The notes beneath the pieces were generated by a model, which did not search any database, was not told the origin of the DNA, and saw only the letters and a list, made by a program, of their open reading frames with translations. The position numbers were made by a program, and so were the translations under genes. From NCBI GenBank assembly GCA_949840775.1, contig CATKXO010000017.1, forward strand, positions 1 to 56,622: 56,622 nucleotides of DNA, read 5' to 3'. The stretch comes from an uncultured bacterium. GTDB taxonomy: Bacteria > Bacillota > Clostridia > Oscillospirales > Oscillospiraceae. This document shows positions 40,476 to 49,716 of this stretch, one piece after another (the first letter of the stretch is position 1; each line of letters opens with the position of its first letter).

Positions 40476-43400
40476 ATGTCCAACACCCCCCACGTCCCTA
40501 TGGACGACGCCCATCTGAAACAGTACGCCGCCAACGCCGCCAAGGAGCTGAAGTTGAGTGGGACGGTGCCCTGCCGCAGGCTGTCCGGGCTCCTGCGGGA
40601 CAGCCTGAAGAAGGTCCGCCGGGCCCAGGAACTTCTGAGCGTTTGGAGCAGGGCGCAGTCTGCCCTGCCCGGGGCGGTGGAGTGGCTGCTGGACAACCAC
40701 TATCTGGCCGTCCGGGAGGGGGAGCGGGCCCTGGCCGCTCTGAAAAGGGGCAGGCCGCTGCGGGGGACCAAGCGGGGGGAGACCCTGCTCCAATGCTGTG
40801 CCCGCTCCGCCCTGTGGGCGGTGCCCGACCTCCACCAGGGGCGGCTGGCCCTGTATCTGGAGGGCTTTCAGTCGGTGTGCCCCCTGACCGAGCGGGAGCT
40901 CTCCCTGCTGGTCCCCGTCCTGGCCGGGACGCTGGTGGGGCAGCTGGCCGGGCTGTGCGGAGACCTGGAGGGGCTGAAGGAGGGCAAGGTATCCCCAGAG
41001 GAAATGGCCCCCATCTTTGGGGGACTGCGGGCTCTGTCCGGGGGGGAGTGGACCGCCCTGCTGGAGGGGGCCAGCCGGGTGGAGCGGGTGCTGGTCCAGG
41101 ACCCGTCGGGCCACTATCCCCGTATGGACGAGGATACCCGCCGCCGCTACCGGCAGGAGGTCTGCCGTCTGGCGAAAAAGTACCGCCTGGAGGAGGGGCA
41201 GGCCGCCCGCAGGGCCCTGGAGCTGGCAAAGAAGGGGGAGGGCCCCCGGCGGCACCTGGGCTGGTATCTCTACCGGGAGCCGCTGGGAAAACCGGAGCAC
41301 CCCCGGTCCGGGGTAAGCTACGGCCTGGCGGTGACGGGACTGTCCCTTGCCGCGGCCCTGGCACTGTGGCGGGCGGCGGGGACACCCCTGGCAGCGGTTT
41401 TGCTCATTCTGCCCCTGTCAGACATTGTGAAGAATGTGCTGGACTTCCTCCTGGTCCGTCTGGTTCCGCCCCGTCCTGTGCCCCGGATGGCGCTGGAGGG
41501 GGGCGTCCCCAGGGAGGGGAGGACCCTGTGCGTGGTGGTGTCTCTCCTCACCGGGGAGGACAGCGGGCCCAAGCTGGCTGCTCTGCTGGAGCGCTACCGC
41601 CTGGCCAACCGGGACGCCGGTCCCGAGCTGCGGCTGGGCATCCTGGCCGACCTGCCCGACAGCGGGACCCTCATGGGGGCGGAGGGAGCCGCCTGGATGG
41701 ACAGCGCCCGAAAGGCAATCAACGCCCTCAACGAGAAGTACGGCGGGGGCTTTTATCTGTTCTTCCGCACCCCGGCTTTCAGCCAGCGGGATGAGCGCTA
41801 CATGGGCTGGGAACGGAAGCGGGGGGCCCTCACCGAGCTGGTCCGCCTGCTGAAGGGCAGGCCCGCCGGCCTGGAGGTAAAAGCGGGGGAGCGGGGCTGG
41901 CTGCGGCAGGTGAAGTATGTCATCACCCTGGATGCAGACACCAGCCTCAACGTGGGCACCGCCCGGGAGCTCACCGGGGCCATGCTCCATCCTCTGAACC
42001 AGCCGGTGATTGACCCGAAAAAGAAGGTTGTCACCGCCGGCCACGCCCTGTTTCAGCCACGGGTGGCGGTGGAGCTGGAGGCGGCCAACCGGTCTTTCTT
42101 CGCCAAGATTTTCGGCGGGCTGGGGGGTGTGGACCCCTACGGCTCCACCGCCAGCGATGTCTACCACGACCTATTCGACCAGGGCACCTACACCGGAAAG
42201 GGCATCTTTTCGGTGGACGCCTTCCACACCTGCCTGGACAGCCGCTTTCCCGACAATACCATCCTGTCCCACGACCTGCTGGAGGGCAGTTACCTCCGGG
42301 CGGGCCTGTTGGGGGAGGCGGAGCTCACCGATGGCTGCCCCTGGCAGGTCTACGGCTACTATGCCCGGCTCCACCGGTGGATCCGGGGGGACTGGCAGCT
42401 GCTGCCCTGGCTGGGAAAGCGGGTCCCGGACGGTCACGGGGGCAAAGAGGACAACCCCCTGCCGCCCCTGGCCAGGTGGAAGATTCTGGACAACCTCCGC
42501 CGGTCTTTGAGCCCCGTTTTTACCCTGCTGACTCTGGTGCTGGGTATGTGCTTCTCAGGGCGGGTGTTTGCCTGGGCGGGGGGCGTGGCGGTGGTGGCCG
42601 CCGCCTCCAATCTGCTGCTGTCCGGGGCGGAGCTGGCCGTCCGCCGCTCCGGTAAGCGGCGGCGCTACCACTCCACCGTCATATCCGGGCTGGCCGGGGC
42701 CATTTTGCAGACCGCCATCCAGCTGATTTTTCTGCCCTACCAGGCCTATATTTCCCTGACGGCCATCTCCTCCGCCCTGTGGCGGATGGGGGTGTCCCAC
42801 AAGAACATGCTGGCCTGGGTCACCGCCGCCCAGACGGAGAAGGGAAAGGGGAGCATCCCCTTTTACTACAAAAAGGCCTGGTTTTTGGCGGCGGTGGGGG
42901 TGCTGGTGGTTCTATGTGCCCAGCTCAGGTTTGGCAAGGCGGTGGGGATTGTCTGGCTGCTGGCCCCGGCGCTGGCCTGGGGGGTGAGCCGTCCCTCCAA
43001 GCGCGGGAGAGCCCTGCCCCCCGCCGACCGGGCATTTCTCCTCCACCAGGCCACCCTCATCTGGCGATACTTTGACAAATTCCTCCGGGAGGAGGACCAC
43101 TGGCTCCCCCCGGACAACTGGCAGGAGCAGCCCGGTCCCGTTCTGGCCCGGCGGACCTCCCCCACCAACATCGGCATGGCCCTGCTGTCCGCCATGGCCG
43201 CTGCCGACCTGGACATCCTGCCCCGGAGGCGGGCGGTGGAGCTCATCGGCCACATCCTGGACACGGTGGAGGGGCTGGACAAGTGGAAGGGGCACCTGTA
43301 CAACTGGTACGACACTTCCACCGGCGCCCCCCTCCGCCCCCGGTATGTGTCCACCGTGGACAGCGGCAACCTGCGGGGCTGCCTCATCGCCCTGCGGGAG

Positions 43401-46400
43401 GGGCTGTACCAGTGGGGGGAGGATGTGCTGGCCCGGCGGGCGGAAGCCCTATCCGGCGCCATGGACTGCGCCCCGCTCTTTGACCCGGAGCGGCGGCTGT
43501 TCTCCATCGGCTATGAGGTGGAGCAGGACAGGCTCACCGGCGGCTTTTACGACCTGATGGCCAGCGAGGCCCGGCAGACAAGCTTTATCAGCGTGGCCCG
43601 GGGGGAGGTCCCCGCCCGCCACTGGCGGCGGCTGGGCCGGATGCTGCTGGGGGATAACGACTACTGCGGCATGGCCTCCTGGACGGGCACCATGTTCGAG
43701 TACTTCATGCCCAACCTGCTCATGCCCTGCGAGCCCAACTCCTTTCTCTATGAGACCCTGTCCTTCTGTGTCTATGCCCAGAAGCGGAGGGGATACAAGA
43801 CCAAAAAGCCCTGGGGCATCTCCGAATCGGGCTTTTACGCCTTCGACCCCGGCATGAGCTACCAGTATAAGGCCCACGGCGTCCAGGCCCTGGGGCTGAA
43901 GCGGGGGCTGGATACCGAGCTGGTGGTGGCTCCCTACGCCTCCTTCCTGGCCCTACTGCTGGCCCCCCGCAGCGCCCTGCGCAACCTCCGCCGCCTGCGG
44001 GACATGGGGCTGGAGGGCCGGTACGGCCTGTACGAGGCGGTGGACTACACCCCCGCCCGGATGACGGGGGAGGAGGACCACGAGGTGGTCCGCTCCTATA
44101 TGTCCCACCACCTGGGGATGAGTCTGGTGGCCGTGGACAACGCTCTGCGGGACAATGTGATGCAGAAGCGGTTTATGAGGGACTGCGACATGGCCGCCTA
44201 CCGGGAGCTGCTCCAGGAGCGGGTGCCGGTGGGGGCCCCCATCATGAAGCAGGAGGAGCGGGACTTCCCCGTCAGGCTCCGCCCCAACTCCGGGCCCGCC
44301 CTGGTGAGGGAGGGGGAGTGCTTTGACCGGAAATATCCCCGGTGCCACCTGCTGACCAACGGCAGCTGTAGCCTGTTGGCCTGTGACAACGGCCTCACCG
44401 CGTCCCGGCTGGGGGAGATATCAATGACACTGGCGCGTCCGGGGGAGTACTGTGCCCCCGCCGGGGTGTCCGTTTTCTGGAACGGTCCCGGTGGGCTGGC
44501 AGGGCTGACCCCGGCCCCCCTGTACCAGAGCGGGGGGACGTACCGCTGGGAGTTTGACGCCAACGGTGCGGTGTGGCACTTTGAGAGGGAGGGCCTTTCC
44601 GCCCGGACCGCCCTGTCCCTCCCCCGGCGGGAGAACGGGGAGCTGCGGCGGGTGGAGCTGTTCTGGAATGGGAGGAAAAAGCTGGAGGGGGAAGTGCTCT
44701 TCTACCTGGAGCCCGTCCTGTGTCCCCGGCGGGACTTCGATGCCCACCCCGCTTTCTCCCGGCTGTTTCTGGAGTGCTCCCTGGAGGGGAACGGCGCCCT
44801 GTTCCGCCGCCGCCCCAGAGGAGAGGAGGAGAGCGTATATCTGGCCGCTGCCTGGACGGGGGAGGGGGCCTCCGCCGCCCTGGACCGCTCCGTCGCCCTG
44901 GGGCGGGGCGGCCTGCGGGCCCTGGCCGGGCGGAAGCCGGGCCACCTCAAGCCCGGCATGGGCACTGACCCCTGCCTGATGGTGCGCATCCCCCTCTCCC
45001 TGTCGCCGGGGGAACGGAAGACGCTGTCCTTTGTCCTGGTTCTGGGGGACAGCTCCGCCGCCGCTCAGGCGGGGGCCCGGCGGGTGCTGGAGGGGAAGGA
45101 CGGGGGCCCGGCCTCCCTGGCCCCCATGGCTCAGAAGCTGGCCCTCAGCGAACAGGAGGCCCTAGCCGCCTTCGACCTGCTGGCCCGGCTGAACGCGGTG
45201 GAGGAAAAGGACCGCCCGCCCCAGAGCGCCCTTTGGCCCTATGGCATCTCCGGAGACCTGCCCATCGCCGCCGGGACAGTGTCTCAGGAGGAGAAAATGG
45301 AGGAGGCTGTACTCTGGTGCCGCTGGCATCAGTTCCTCACCCGGGCGGGATACCCCTTCGACCTGGTCCTCCTGCTGGAGGAGGGGGGCGACTACCGCCG
45401 GCCCCTCCGCTCCGCCCTGAGGTCGGAGCTGAAAAAGCTGGGGGCGGAGTCCGCCCTGGGGGCCAGGGGGGGCATCCACCTGGCCGGGCCCGATGCCTCC
45501 CCCGCTGTGCTGGCCTGGGCGAAAGCTATTCTGCCGCTTGCTGAGGACGCTGTAGGGGCCGCCGCCCTCGGCGGCCCGCCTGAATCCATTTCTCCCCCGC
45601 CCCCGGTCCACCTGTCCCCCGGCCCGGCCCCCTGGACCATGGAGAGGGACACCGTCACCATCCGCTGCGGGGATCGGCTGCCCCCGGTGGGGTGGAGCCA
45701 AGTGCTATGTAACCAGTCGTTTGGCTGGCTCACCGACGAGACGGGGGCGGGCTTCCTCTGGTCCGGGGGGAACTCCAGGGAGGGCAGACTGACCGGCTGG
45801 GCCAACGACCCTCTGGCCGTGGGTGGACAGGAAAAAATTATGGTAAACTTAAACGGGCAGGATTTTTCCGCCTTCGCCGCCGGGGAGGGCCTGCCCTGCA
45901 CCGTGACCTACAGCCCCGGTTTTGCCCGGTGGGAGAAAGCGCTTCCAACGGGCAGGCTCACTGCTGAGGGCTTTGTTCCCATAGACAGCCACCGGCGGAT
46001 TATCCGCTTCACACTGACTGGGGCCTCTGGGCGGCTGACTTACCGTCTGGGGGAGGAGGAGGCCGTCTCCGCCGCCCTGGACGACGGCCAGTCCGTTTCC
46101 CTGGTGACCAAGGAGAAGGGGGGAAAGCCCTGCTCCCGCTTTTTCCGGGAGTCCTTCCGGAAGGAGGAGGAGAAGACCCTGGCCTGGTGGCGGGAGAGGG
46201 TGTCCGCCCTTGCCGTGAAAACGCCCGACGGGGCGCTGGACCGCTATCTGGGCGGCTGGTGCCTCTATCAGGTGATCGCCTGCCGCATGATGGCCCGGAC
46301 CAGCCAGTATCAGAACGGCGGGGCCTTCGGCTTCCGGGACCAGCTCCAGGATTCCGCCGCCTTGCTGTACGTCTGGCCGGAGCGGACCAGGGAGCAGCTG

Positions 46401-47651
46401 CTCCTGGCCGCCTCCCGGCAGTTTGAGGAGGGGGATGTCCAGCACTGGTGGCACCCGCCCCAGGGGGCCGGGGTGCGCACCCGCATCTCCGACGACCTGC
46501 TGTGGCTGCCCTGGGTGACGGCCCGCTACTGCGCCGTCACCGGGGACTGGGCCGTCCTGGAGGAGGAGGTCCCCTACCTCACTGCCCGGCCGCTGGAGCC
46601 GGGAGAGAAGGACCGCTATGAGGTCCCCCAGGTGAGCGGGAGGCGGGAGAGCCTCTACCGCCACGGCCTGGCCGCCGTCCTCTGCGCCCTGGGCCGGGGG
46701 ACGGGCCTCCACGGTCTGGCCAGGATGGGGGGCGGCGACTGGAACGACGGCATGGACCGGGTGGGGGGCGAATCGGTGTGGCTCACCTGGTTTCTGGCGG
46801 CAGTGTTGCAGGACTTTGCCGTCCTCTGCCGCCGGATGGACGAGGAGGCCCGGGCGGATGACCTGCTGCGCCATGCGGACAGCCTGCTCCAGGCCGCCCA
46901 GAACGCCTGGGACGGCGGCTGGTACCGCCGGGGGTACTACGAGGACGGCACCCCTCTGGGCAGTGAGCAGAGTGATCAGTGCCAAATTGACTCGATCGCC
47001 CAGTCCTTCGCGATGTTCCCCAGCGGAACGGACCGCCAGCGGGCGGACGAGGGGGTGGCCGCCGCCCTGGACCGGCTCTTTGACCGGGAGGCGGGGGTGG
47101 TCAGGCTCTTTGACCCCGCCTTTGACGGCGAGGGGGAGAAGGACCCCGGCTATATCAGAGGCTACCCCGCCGGGGTGCGGGAGAACGGCGGGCAGTACAC
47201 CCACGGGGCGGTGTGGCTGGCCATGGCCTGCTTCCGTTTGGACCGCCGGTTGGACGGCTGGGCAATTTTAAAGGCCCTCCTGCCGGAGGGCCATGAGACG
47301 GAACGCTACCGGGCGGAGCCCTATGTCATCGCCGCCGACGTGTCCTACGCCTCTGGCCAGGTGGGCCGGGCGGGGTGGACCTGGTACACCGGAGCCGCCG
47401 GGTGGTACTGGCAGACGGCGGTCCGGGAGCTGCTGGGGCTGAAGGTGGCCGAGGGCCGGCTCACCGTGGAGCCCAACCTTCCTCCGGACTGGCCGGGGTA
47501 CGAGGCGAGATGGAAGCTTTCTCAGGGGGAGCTGGCAATTTCCGTCAAGCGGACCGGCTCCTACTCCGCAAAGCTGGACGGCAAATCCGTCAAGGGCGGG
47601 GTTCCTCTGGCGGAGCTGACCGGGGCGCACAAGCTGGAGGTTACGATTTAG
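40476..47651 (+). CDS. Cyclic beta-glucan synthase-like protein (GT84-type transferase plus GH94 domain, NdvB-like)
   Basis: ATG 40476 follows AAGGAGG. 2391 residues. Membrane helices lie at about 280-325 and 675-830. Between them is a glycosyltransferase region with VITLDADTSLN (DxD-type site, about 486) and GHALFQPRVAVE. A glucoamylase-like part (about 870-1230) has DEDHEVVRSYMSHHLGMSL. The GH94 phosphorylase-like domain (about 1940-2330) has QYQNGGAFGFRDQLQD, HWWHP and GGGDWNDGMD, with the catalytic Asp. Such three-part proteins make cyclic beta-1,2-glucans in Proteobacteria. The product in this Firmicute is not known. A repeat copy is inserted at residues 1693-1702. Confidence 0.85.
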   Translation: MSNTPHVPMDDAHLKQYAANAAKELKLSGTVPCRRLSGLLRDSLKKVRRAQELLSVWSRAQSALPGAVEWLLDNHYLAVREGERALAALKRGRPLRGTKRGETLLQCCARSALWAVPDLHQGRLALYLEGFQSVCPLTERELSLLVPVLAGTLVGQLAGLCGDLEGLKEGKVSPEEMAPIFGGLRALSGGEWTALLEGASRVERVLVQDPSGHYPRMDEDTRRRYRQEVCRLAKKYRLEEGQAARRALELAKKGEGPRRHLGWYLYREPLGKPEHPRSGVSYGLAVTGLSLAAALALWRAAGTPLAAVLLILPLSDIVKNVLDFLLVRLVPPRPVPRMALEGGVPREGRTLCVVVSLLTGEDSGPKLAALLERYRLANRDAGPELRLGILADLPDSGTLMGAEGAAWMDSARKAINALNEKYGGGFYLFFRTPAFSQRDERYMGWERKRGALTELVRLLKGRPAGLEVKAGERGWLRQVKYVITLDADTSLNVGTARELTGAMLHPLNQPVIDPKKKVVTAGHALFQPRVAVELEAANRSFFAKIFGGLGGVDPYGSTASDVYHDLFDQGTYTGKGIFSVDAFHTCLDSRFPDNTILSHDLLEGSYLRAGLLGEAELTDGCPWQVYGYYARLHRWIRGDWQLLPWLGKRVPDGHGGKEDNPLPPLARWKILDNLRRSLSPVFTLLTLVLGMCFSGRVFAWAGGVAVVAAASNLLLSGAELAVRRSGKRRRYHSTVISGLAGAILQTAIQLIFLPYQAYISLTAISSALWRMGVSHKNMLAWVTAAQTEKGKGSIPFYYKKAWFLAAVGVLVVLCAQLRFGKAVGIVWLLAPALAWGVSRPSKRGRALPPADRAFLLHQATLIWRYFDKFLREEDHWLPPDNWQEQPGPVLARRTSPTNIGMALLSAMAAADLDILPRRRAVELIGHILDTVEGLDKWKGHLYNWYDTSTGAPLRPRYVSTVDSGNLRGCLIALREGLYQWGEDVLARRAEALSGAMDCAPLFDPERRLFSIGYEVEQDRLTGGFYDLMASEARQTSFISVARGEVPARHWRRLGRMLLGDNDYCGMASWTGTMFEYFMPNLLMPCEPNSFLYETLSFCVYAQKRRGYKTKKPWGISESGFYAFDPGMSYQYKAHGVQALGLKRGLDTELVVAPYASFLALLLAPRSALRNLRRLRDMGLEGRYGLYEAVDYTPARMTGEEDHEVVRSYMSHHLGMSLVAVDNALRDNVMQKRFMRDCDMAAYRELLQERVPVGAPIMKQEERDFPVRLRPNSGPALVREGECFDRKYPRCHLLTNGSCSLLACDNGLTASRLGEISMTLARPGEYCAPAGVSVFWNGPGGLAGLTPAPLYQSGGTYRWEFDANGAVWHFEREGLSARTALSLPRRENGELRRVELFWNGRKKLEGEVLFYLEPVLCPRRDFDAHPAFSRLFLECSLEGNGALFRRRPRGEEESVYLAAAWTGEGASAALDRSVALGRGGLRALAGRKPGHLKPGMGTDPCLMVRIPLSLSPGERKTLSFVLVLGDSSAAAQAGARRVLEGKDGGPASLAPMAQKLALSEQEALAAFDLLARLNAVEEKDRPPQSALWPYGISGDLPIAAGTVSQEEKMEEAVLWCRWHQFLTRAGYPFDLVLLLEEGGDYRRPLRSALRSELKKLGAESALGARGGIHLAGPDASPAVLAWAKAILPLAEDAVGAAALGGPPESISPPPPVHLSPGPAPWTMERDTVTIRCGDRLPPVGWSQVLCNQSFGWLTDETGAGFLWSGGNSREGRLTGWANDPLAVGGQEKIMVNLNGQDFSAFAAGEGLPCTVTYSPGFARWEKALPTGRLTAEGFVPIDSHRRIIRFTLTGASGRLTYRLGEEEAVSAALDDGQSVSLVTKEKGGKPCSRFFRESFRKEEEKTLAWWRERVSALAVKTPDGALDRYLGGWCLYQVIACRMMARTSQYQNGGAFGFRDQLQDSAALLYVWPERTREQLLLAASRQFEEGDVQHWWHPPQGAGVRTRISDDLLWLPWVTARYCAVTGDWAVLEEEVPYLTARPLEPGEKDRYEVPQVSGRRESLYRHGLAAVLCALGRGTGLHGLARMGGGDWNDGMDRVGGESVWLTWFLAAVLQDFAVLCRRMDEEARADDLLRHADSLLQAAQNAWDGGWYRRGYYEDGTPLGSEQSDQCQIDSIAQSFAMFPSGTDRQRADEGVAAALDRLFDREAGVVRLFDPAFDGEGEKDPGYIRGYPAGVRENGGQYTHGAVWLAMACFRLDRRLDGWAILKALLPEGHETERYRAEPYVIAADVSYASGQVGRAGWTWYTGAAGWYWQTAVRELLGLKVAEGRLTVEPNLPPDWPGYEARWKLSQGELAISVKRTGSYSAKLDGKSVKGGVPLAELTGAHKLEVTI
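45552..45580. repeat. Dispersed palindromic repeat, copy 5, inside a coding sequence
   Basis: GTAGGGGCCGCCGCCCTCGG then CGGCCCGCC repeats the left half of copies 1 and 2. It is in frame and encodes VGAAALGGPP in a linker before the GH94 region. Confidence 0.7.
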
Positions 47652-48267
47652 CCCGCGCCGCCACAAACAGGTTGGGCGGATTGGGGAACAGGTTTTCCCG
47701 CTCCAATATGGCAAAGCCGTTCCGGGCGATGCTCCGCTCCAGCCCCCGCTGGGTAAAGAAGGCCACGTAGGGCATTCTCCCAGTGCGGCTCCTCACCAGC
47801 TTTTGCAGGCCCATCACCGAGGGCCGGGCCCCCAGGCAGTCGGTGGCGGACAGGAACATCCCGCCGGGCCTGAGCAGTTCACGGATGCGGGCCAGATTAG
47901 CGGACAGGTCGGGGAGGTAGAGCAGCACATTGAAGGCGGCCACCGCGTCGAAGCTCCCCGGCTCCAGGCCGGGGTCGAAGAGCTCGGTGTTGGTGATCTC
48001 CACGTTGTCCAGCCCCCGGGCCTTTTCCCGGGCGACGGCTGTCATTTCCGGGGAAATGTCGATCCCCCGGAGATGGGAGACGTGGGGGGCCAGCCGGAAG
48101 GTAAGCAGTCCTGTGCCGCAGGCGAACTCCAGCACCCGGTCCGACGGCTTCAGGTATTTCAGGGAGAGGTCCGCCGTCCGGTCGTAGGTCTCGGCATAGG
48201 TTTTGCCAGAGGTCTGGTCATAGGTCCGGGCCCGCATATCCCAAAATTCTTCCGGCTGATTGAGCAT
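47641..48267 (-). CDS. Class I SAM-dependent methyltransferase
   Basis: 208 residues. VLEFACGTGLLTFRLAP is motif I (SAM-binding), IDISPEMTAVAREKA motif II, FDAVAAFNVLLYLPDL motif IV and LLRPGGMFLS motif V. It is a Methyltransf_11/25-type small-molecule methyltransferase with unknown substrate. Its last bases overlap the end of the convergent glucan-synthase-like gene by 11 bases. ATG 48267 follows AAAAGGAGGG, with TATAAT about 35 bases further upstream. Confidence 0.88.
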   Translation of the reverse strand: MLNQPEEFWDMRARTYDQTSGKTYAETYDRTADLSLKYLKPSDRVLEFACGTGLLTFRLAPHVSHLRGIDISPEMTAVAREKARGLDNVEITNTELFDPGLEPGSFDAVAAFNVLLYLPDLSANLARIRELLRPGGMFLSATDCLGARPSVMGLQKLVRSRTGRMPYVAFFTQRGLERSIARNGFAILERENLFPNPPNLFVAARAKS

Positions 48268-48350
48268 GGCCGTTCCCTCCTTTTCGTTTACTGCTATTAT
48301 ACTGTGTCCGTTTCCGGTTTGCCACCCTGCGGCAAAATTTTCCTAAAAAC

Positions 48351-48380
48351 TTTACTTTTAACTGCCAGCTGTGGTATGAT
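48351..48380 (+). promoter_or_regulatory. Promoter of the ymfF-ymfH-lgt-folD operon
   Basis: TTTACT (48351-48356), 18-base spacer, TATGAT (48375-48380), 50 bases before the ATG at 48430. Confidence 0.6.
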
Positions 48381-48429
48381 GGTCCCGCTGTTAAAGAAAA
48401 ATTTTCTTTCAAAGAAAGGAACCAAAGAT

Positions 48430-49713
48430 ATGTCACAAGTGACGCACCGGGAGCTGTTTCCCGGGGTATGGCTGCGTGCAGTGCATACCAACAAATTTAA
48501 GAGCTCTTATCTGTCCATTACGCTCCTTGCCCCTCTGGACAAAAAGACAGCCGGGGCCAATGCCCTGATCCCGGAGGTCCTCCGCCGGGGCACCGCCATC
48601 CACCCGGATATGGAATCCATGTCCGCTGCCCTGGATGAGCTGTACGGCGGGGCCATCGAGCCCATGGTCCGCAAGCGGGGGGAGACCCAGTGCGTGGGCT
48701 TTATCGCCAGCTTTCTGGACGACGCCTATGCCATGAAGGGGGAGAAGATTCTGGAGCCCGCCGCCGGCCTGCTGTGTGAGGTGCTCCTGAAGCCCTATAC
48801 GGAGAAAGAGGTGTTTTCCGCCGGCTATGTCTCCGGGGAGAAGGCCAACCTCATCGACCGCATCCGGGCCCAGATCAACGACAAGCGGACCTATGCCACC
48901 CAGCGGCTCACCCAGGAGATGTGCAAGTACGAGGCGTTCGGGGTGGACAAGCTGGGGGACGAGGAGAGCGTGTCCGCCATTACTCCGGAGAGCCTGTGGC
49001 AGCGGTATCAGGAGCTGCTGGCCACCGCCCAGGTGGAGGTCTACTACTGCGGCTCCGCCGAACCGGACCGGGTGGCCGGGGCGCTGAAGCAGGCCCTGGA
49101 CAAGCTGCCGGTGAACCAGGACCGCACCGGCCCGGACTGCGATGTCCGGGTGTCTGCCGGGCCTGAGCCCATTGTCGCGGAGGAGTGTATGGACGTGAGC
49201 CAGGGCAAGCTGGCTCTGGGCTTCCGCACCGGGGGGCTCACCTGCTGGGAGACGGATTACCCCGCCCTCTACCTGGCCGTGGCCGTCTTCGGCGGGACGA
49301 CCCTGTCCAAGCTGTTCATGAACGTGCGGGAAAAGCTGTCCCTGTGCTACTACGCCAGCGCCACCCTGGAGAAGATGAAGGGGCTGGTGCTGGTGTCCTC
49401 GGGCATCGAGTTTGACAAGTACCAGACTGCGAAGGACGAGATTCTGGCCCAGCTGGAGGCCGTCAAGCGGGGGGAGATCGAGGACTGGGAGCTGGAGGGC
49501 TCCCGGCGCACCCTCATCGGGGCCTGCATGTCCACCTTGGACGAGCAGGGCCGCCAGGAGGAGTTCTGGCTGGGCCAGACTGCCGCCGGGCTGGAGGAGT
49601 CCCCCGAGGAGCTGGCCGCCCGGCTGGAGGGGGTCACCCGAGAGCAGGTAGCCGCCGCTGCCCGGAAGCTGGAGCTGGATACCGTCTACTTCCTGAAGGG
49701 AAAGGAGGTCTGA
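48430..49713 (+). CDS. ymfF: M16 peptidase-like protein YmfF (non-catalytic partner)
   Basis: Start at ATG 48430 (MSQVTHRELFPGVWLRAVHTNKFK) after AAAGGAACC. 427 residues with the M16 fold, but the zinc motif HxxEH is absent; its place is taken by EVLRRGTAIHPDMESMSAALDELYGG. KLSLCYYASATLEKMKGLVLVSSGIE matches the conserved C-terminal M16 strand. In B. subtilis the YmfF/YmfH pair is linked to modification of elongation factor P. It is followed by ymfH after three bases. Confidence 0.88.
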   Translation: MSQVTHRELFPGVWLRAVHTNKFKSSYLSITLLAPLDKKTAGANALIPEVLRRGTAIHPDMESMSAALDELYGGAIEPMVRKRGETQCVGFIASFLDDAYAMKGEKILEPAAGLLCEVLLKPYTEKEVFSAGYVSGEKANLIDRIRAQINDKRTYATQRLTQEMCKYEAFGVDKLGDEESVSAITPESLWQRYQELLATAQVEVYYCGSAEPDRVAGALKQALDKLPVNQDRTGPDCDVRVSAGPEPIVAEECMDVSQGKLALGFRTGGLTCWETDYPALYLAVAVFGGTTLSKLFMNVREKLSLCYYASATLEKMKGLVLVSSGIEFDKYQTAKDEILAQLEAVKRGEIEDWELEGSRRTLIGACMSTLDEQGRQEEFWLGQTAAGLEESPEELAARLEGVTREQVAAAARKLELDTVYFLKGKEV

Positions 49714-49716
49714 ACC

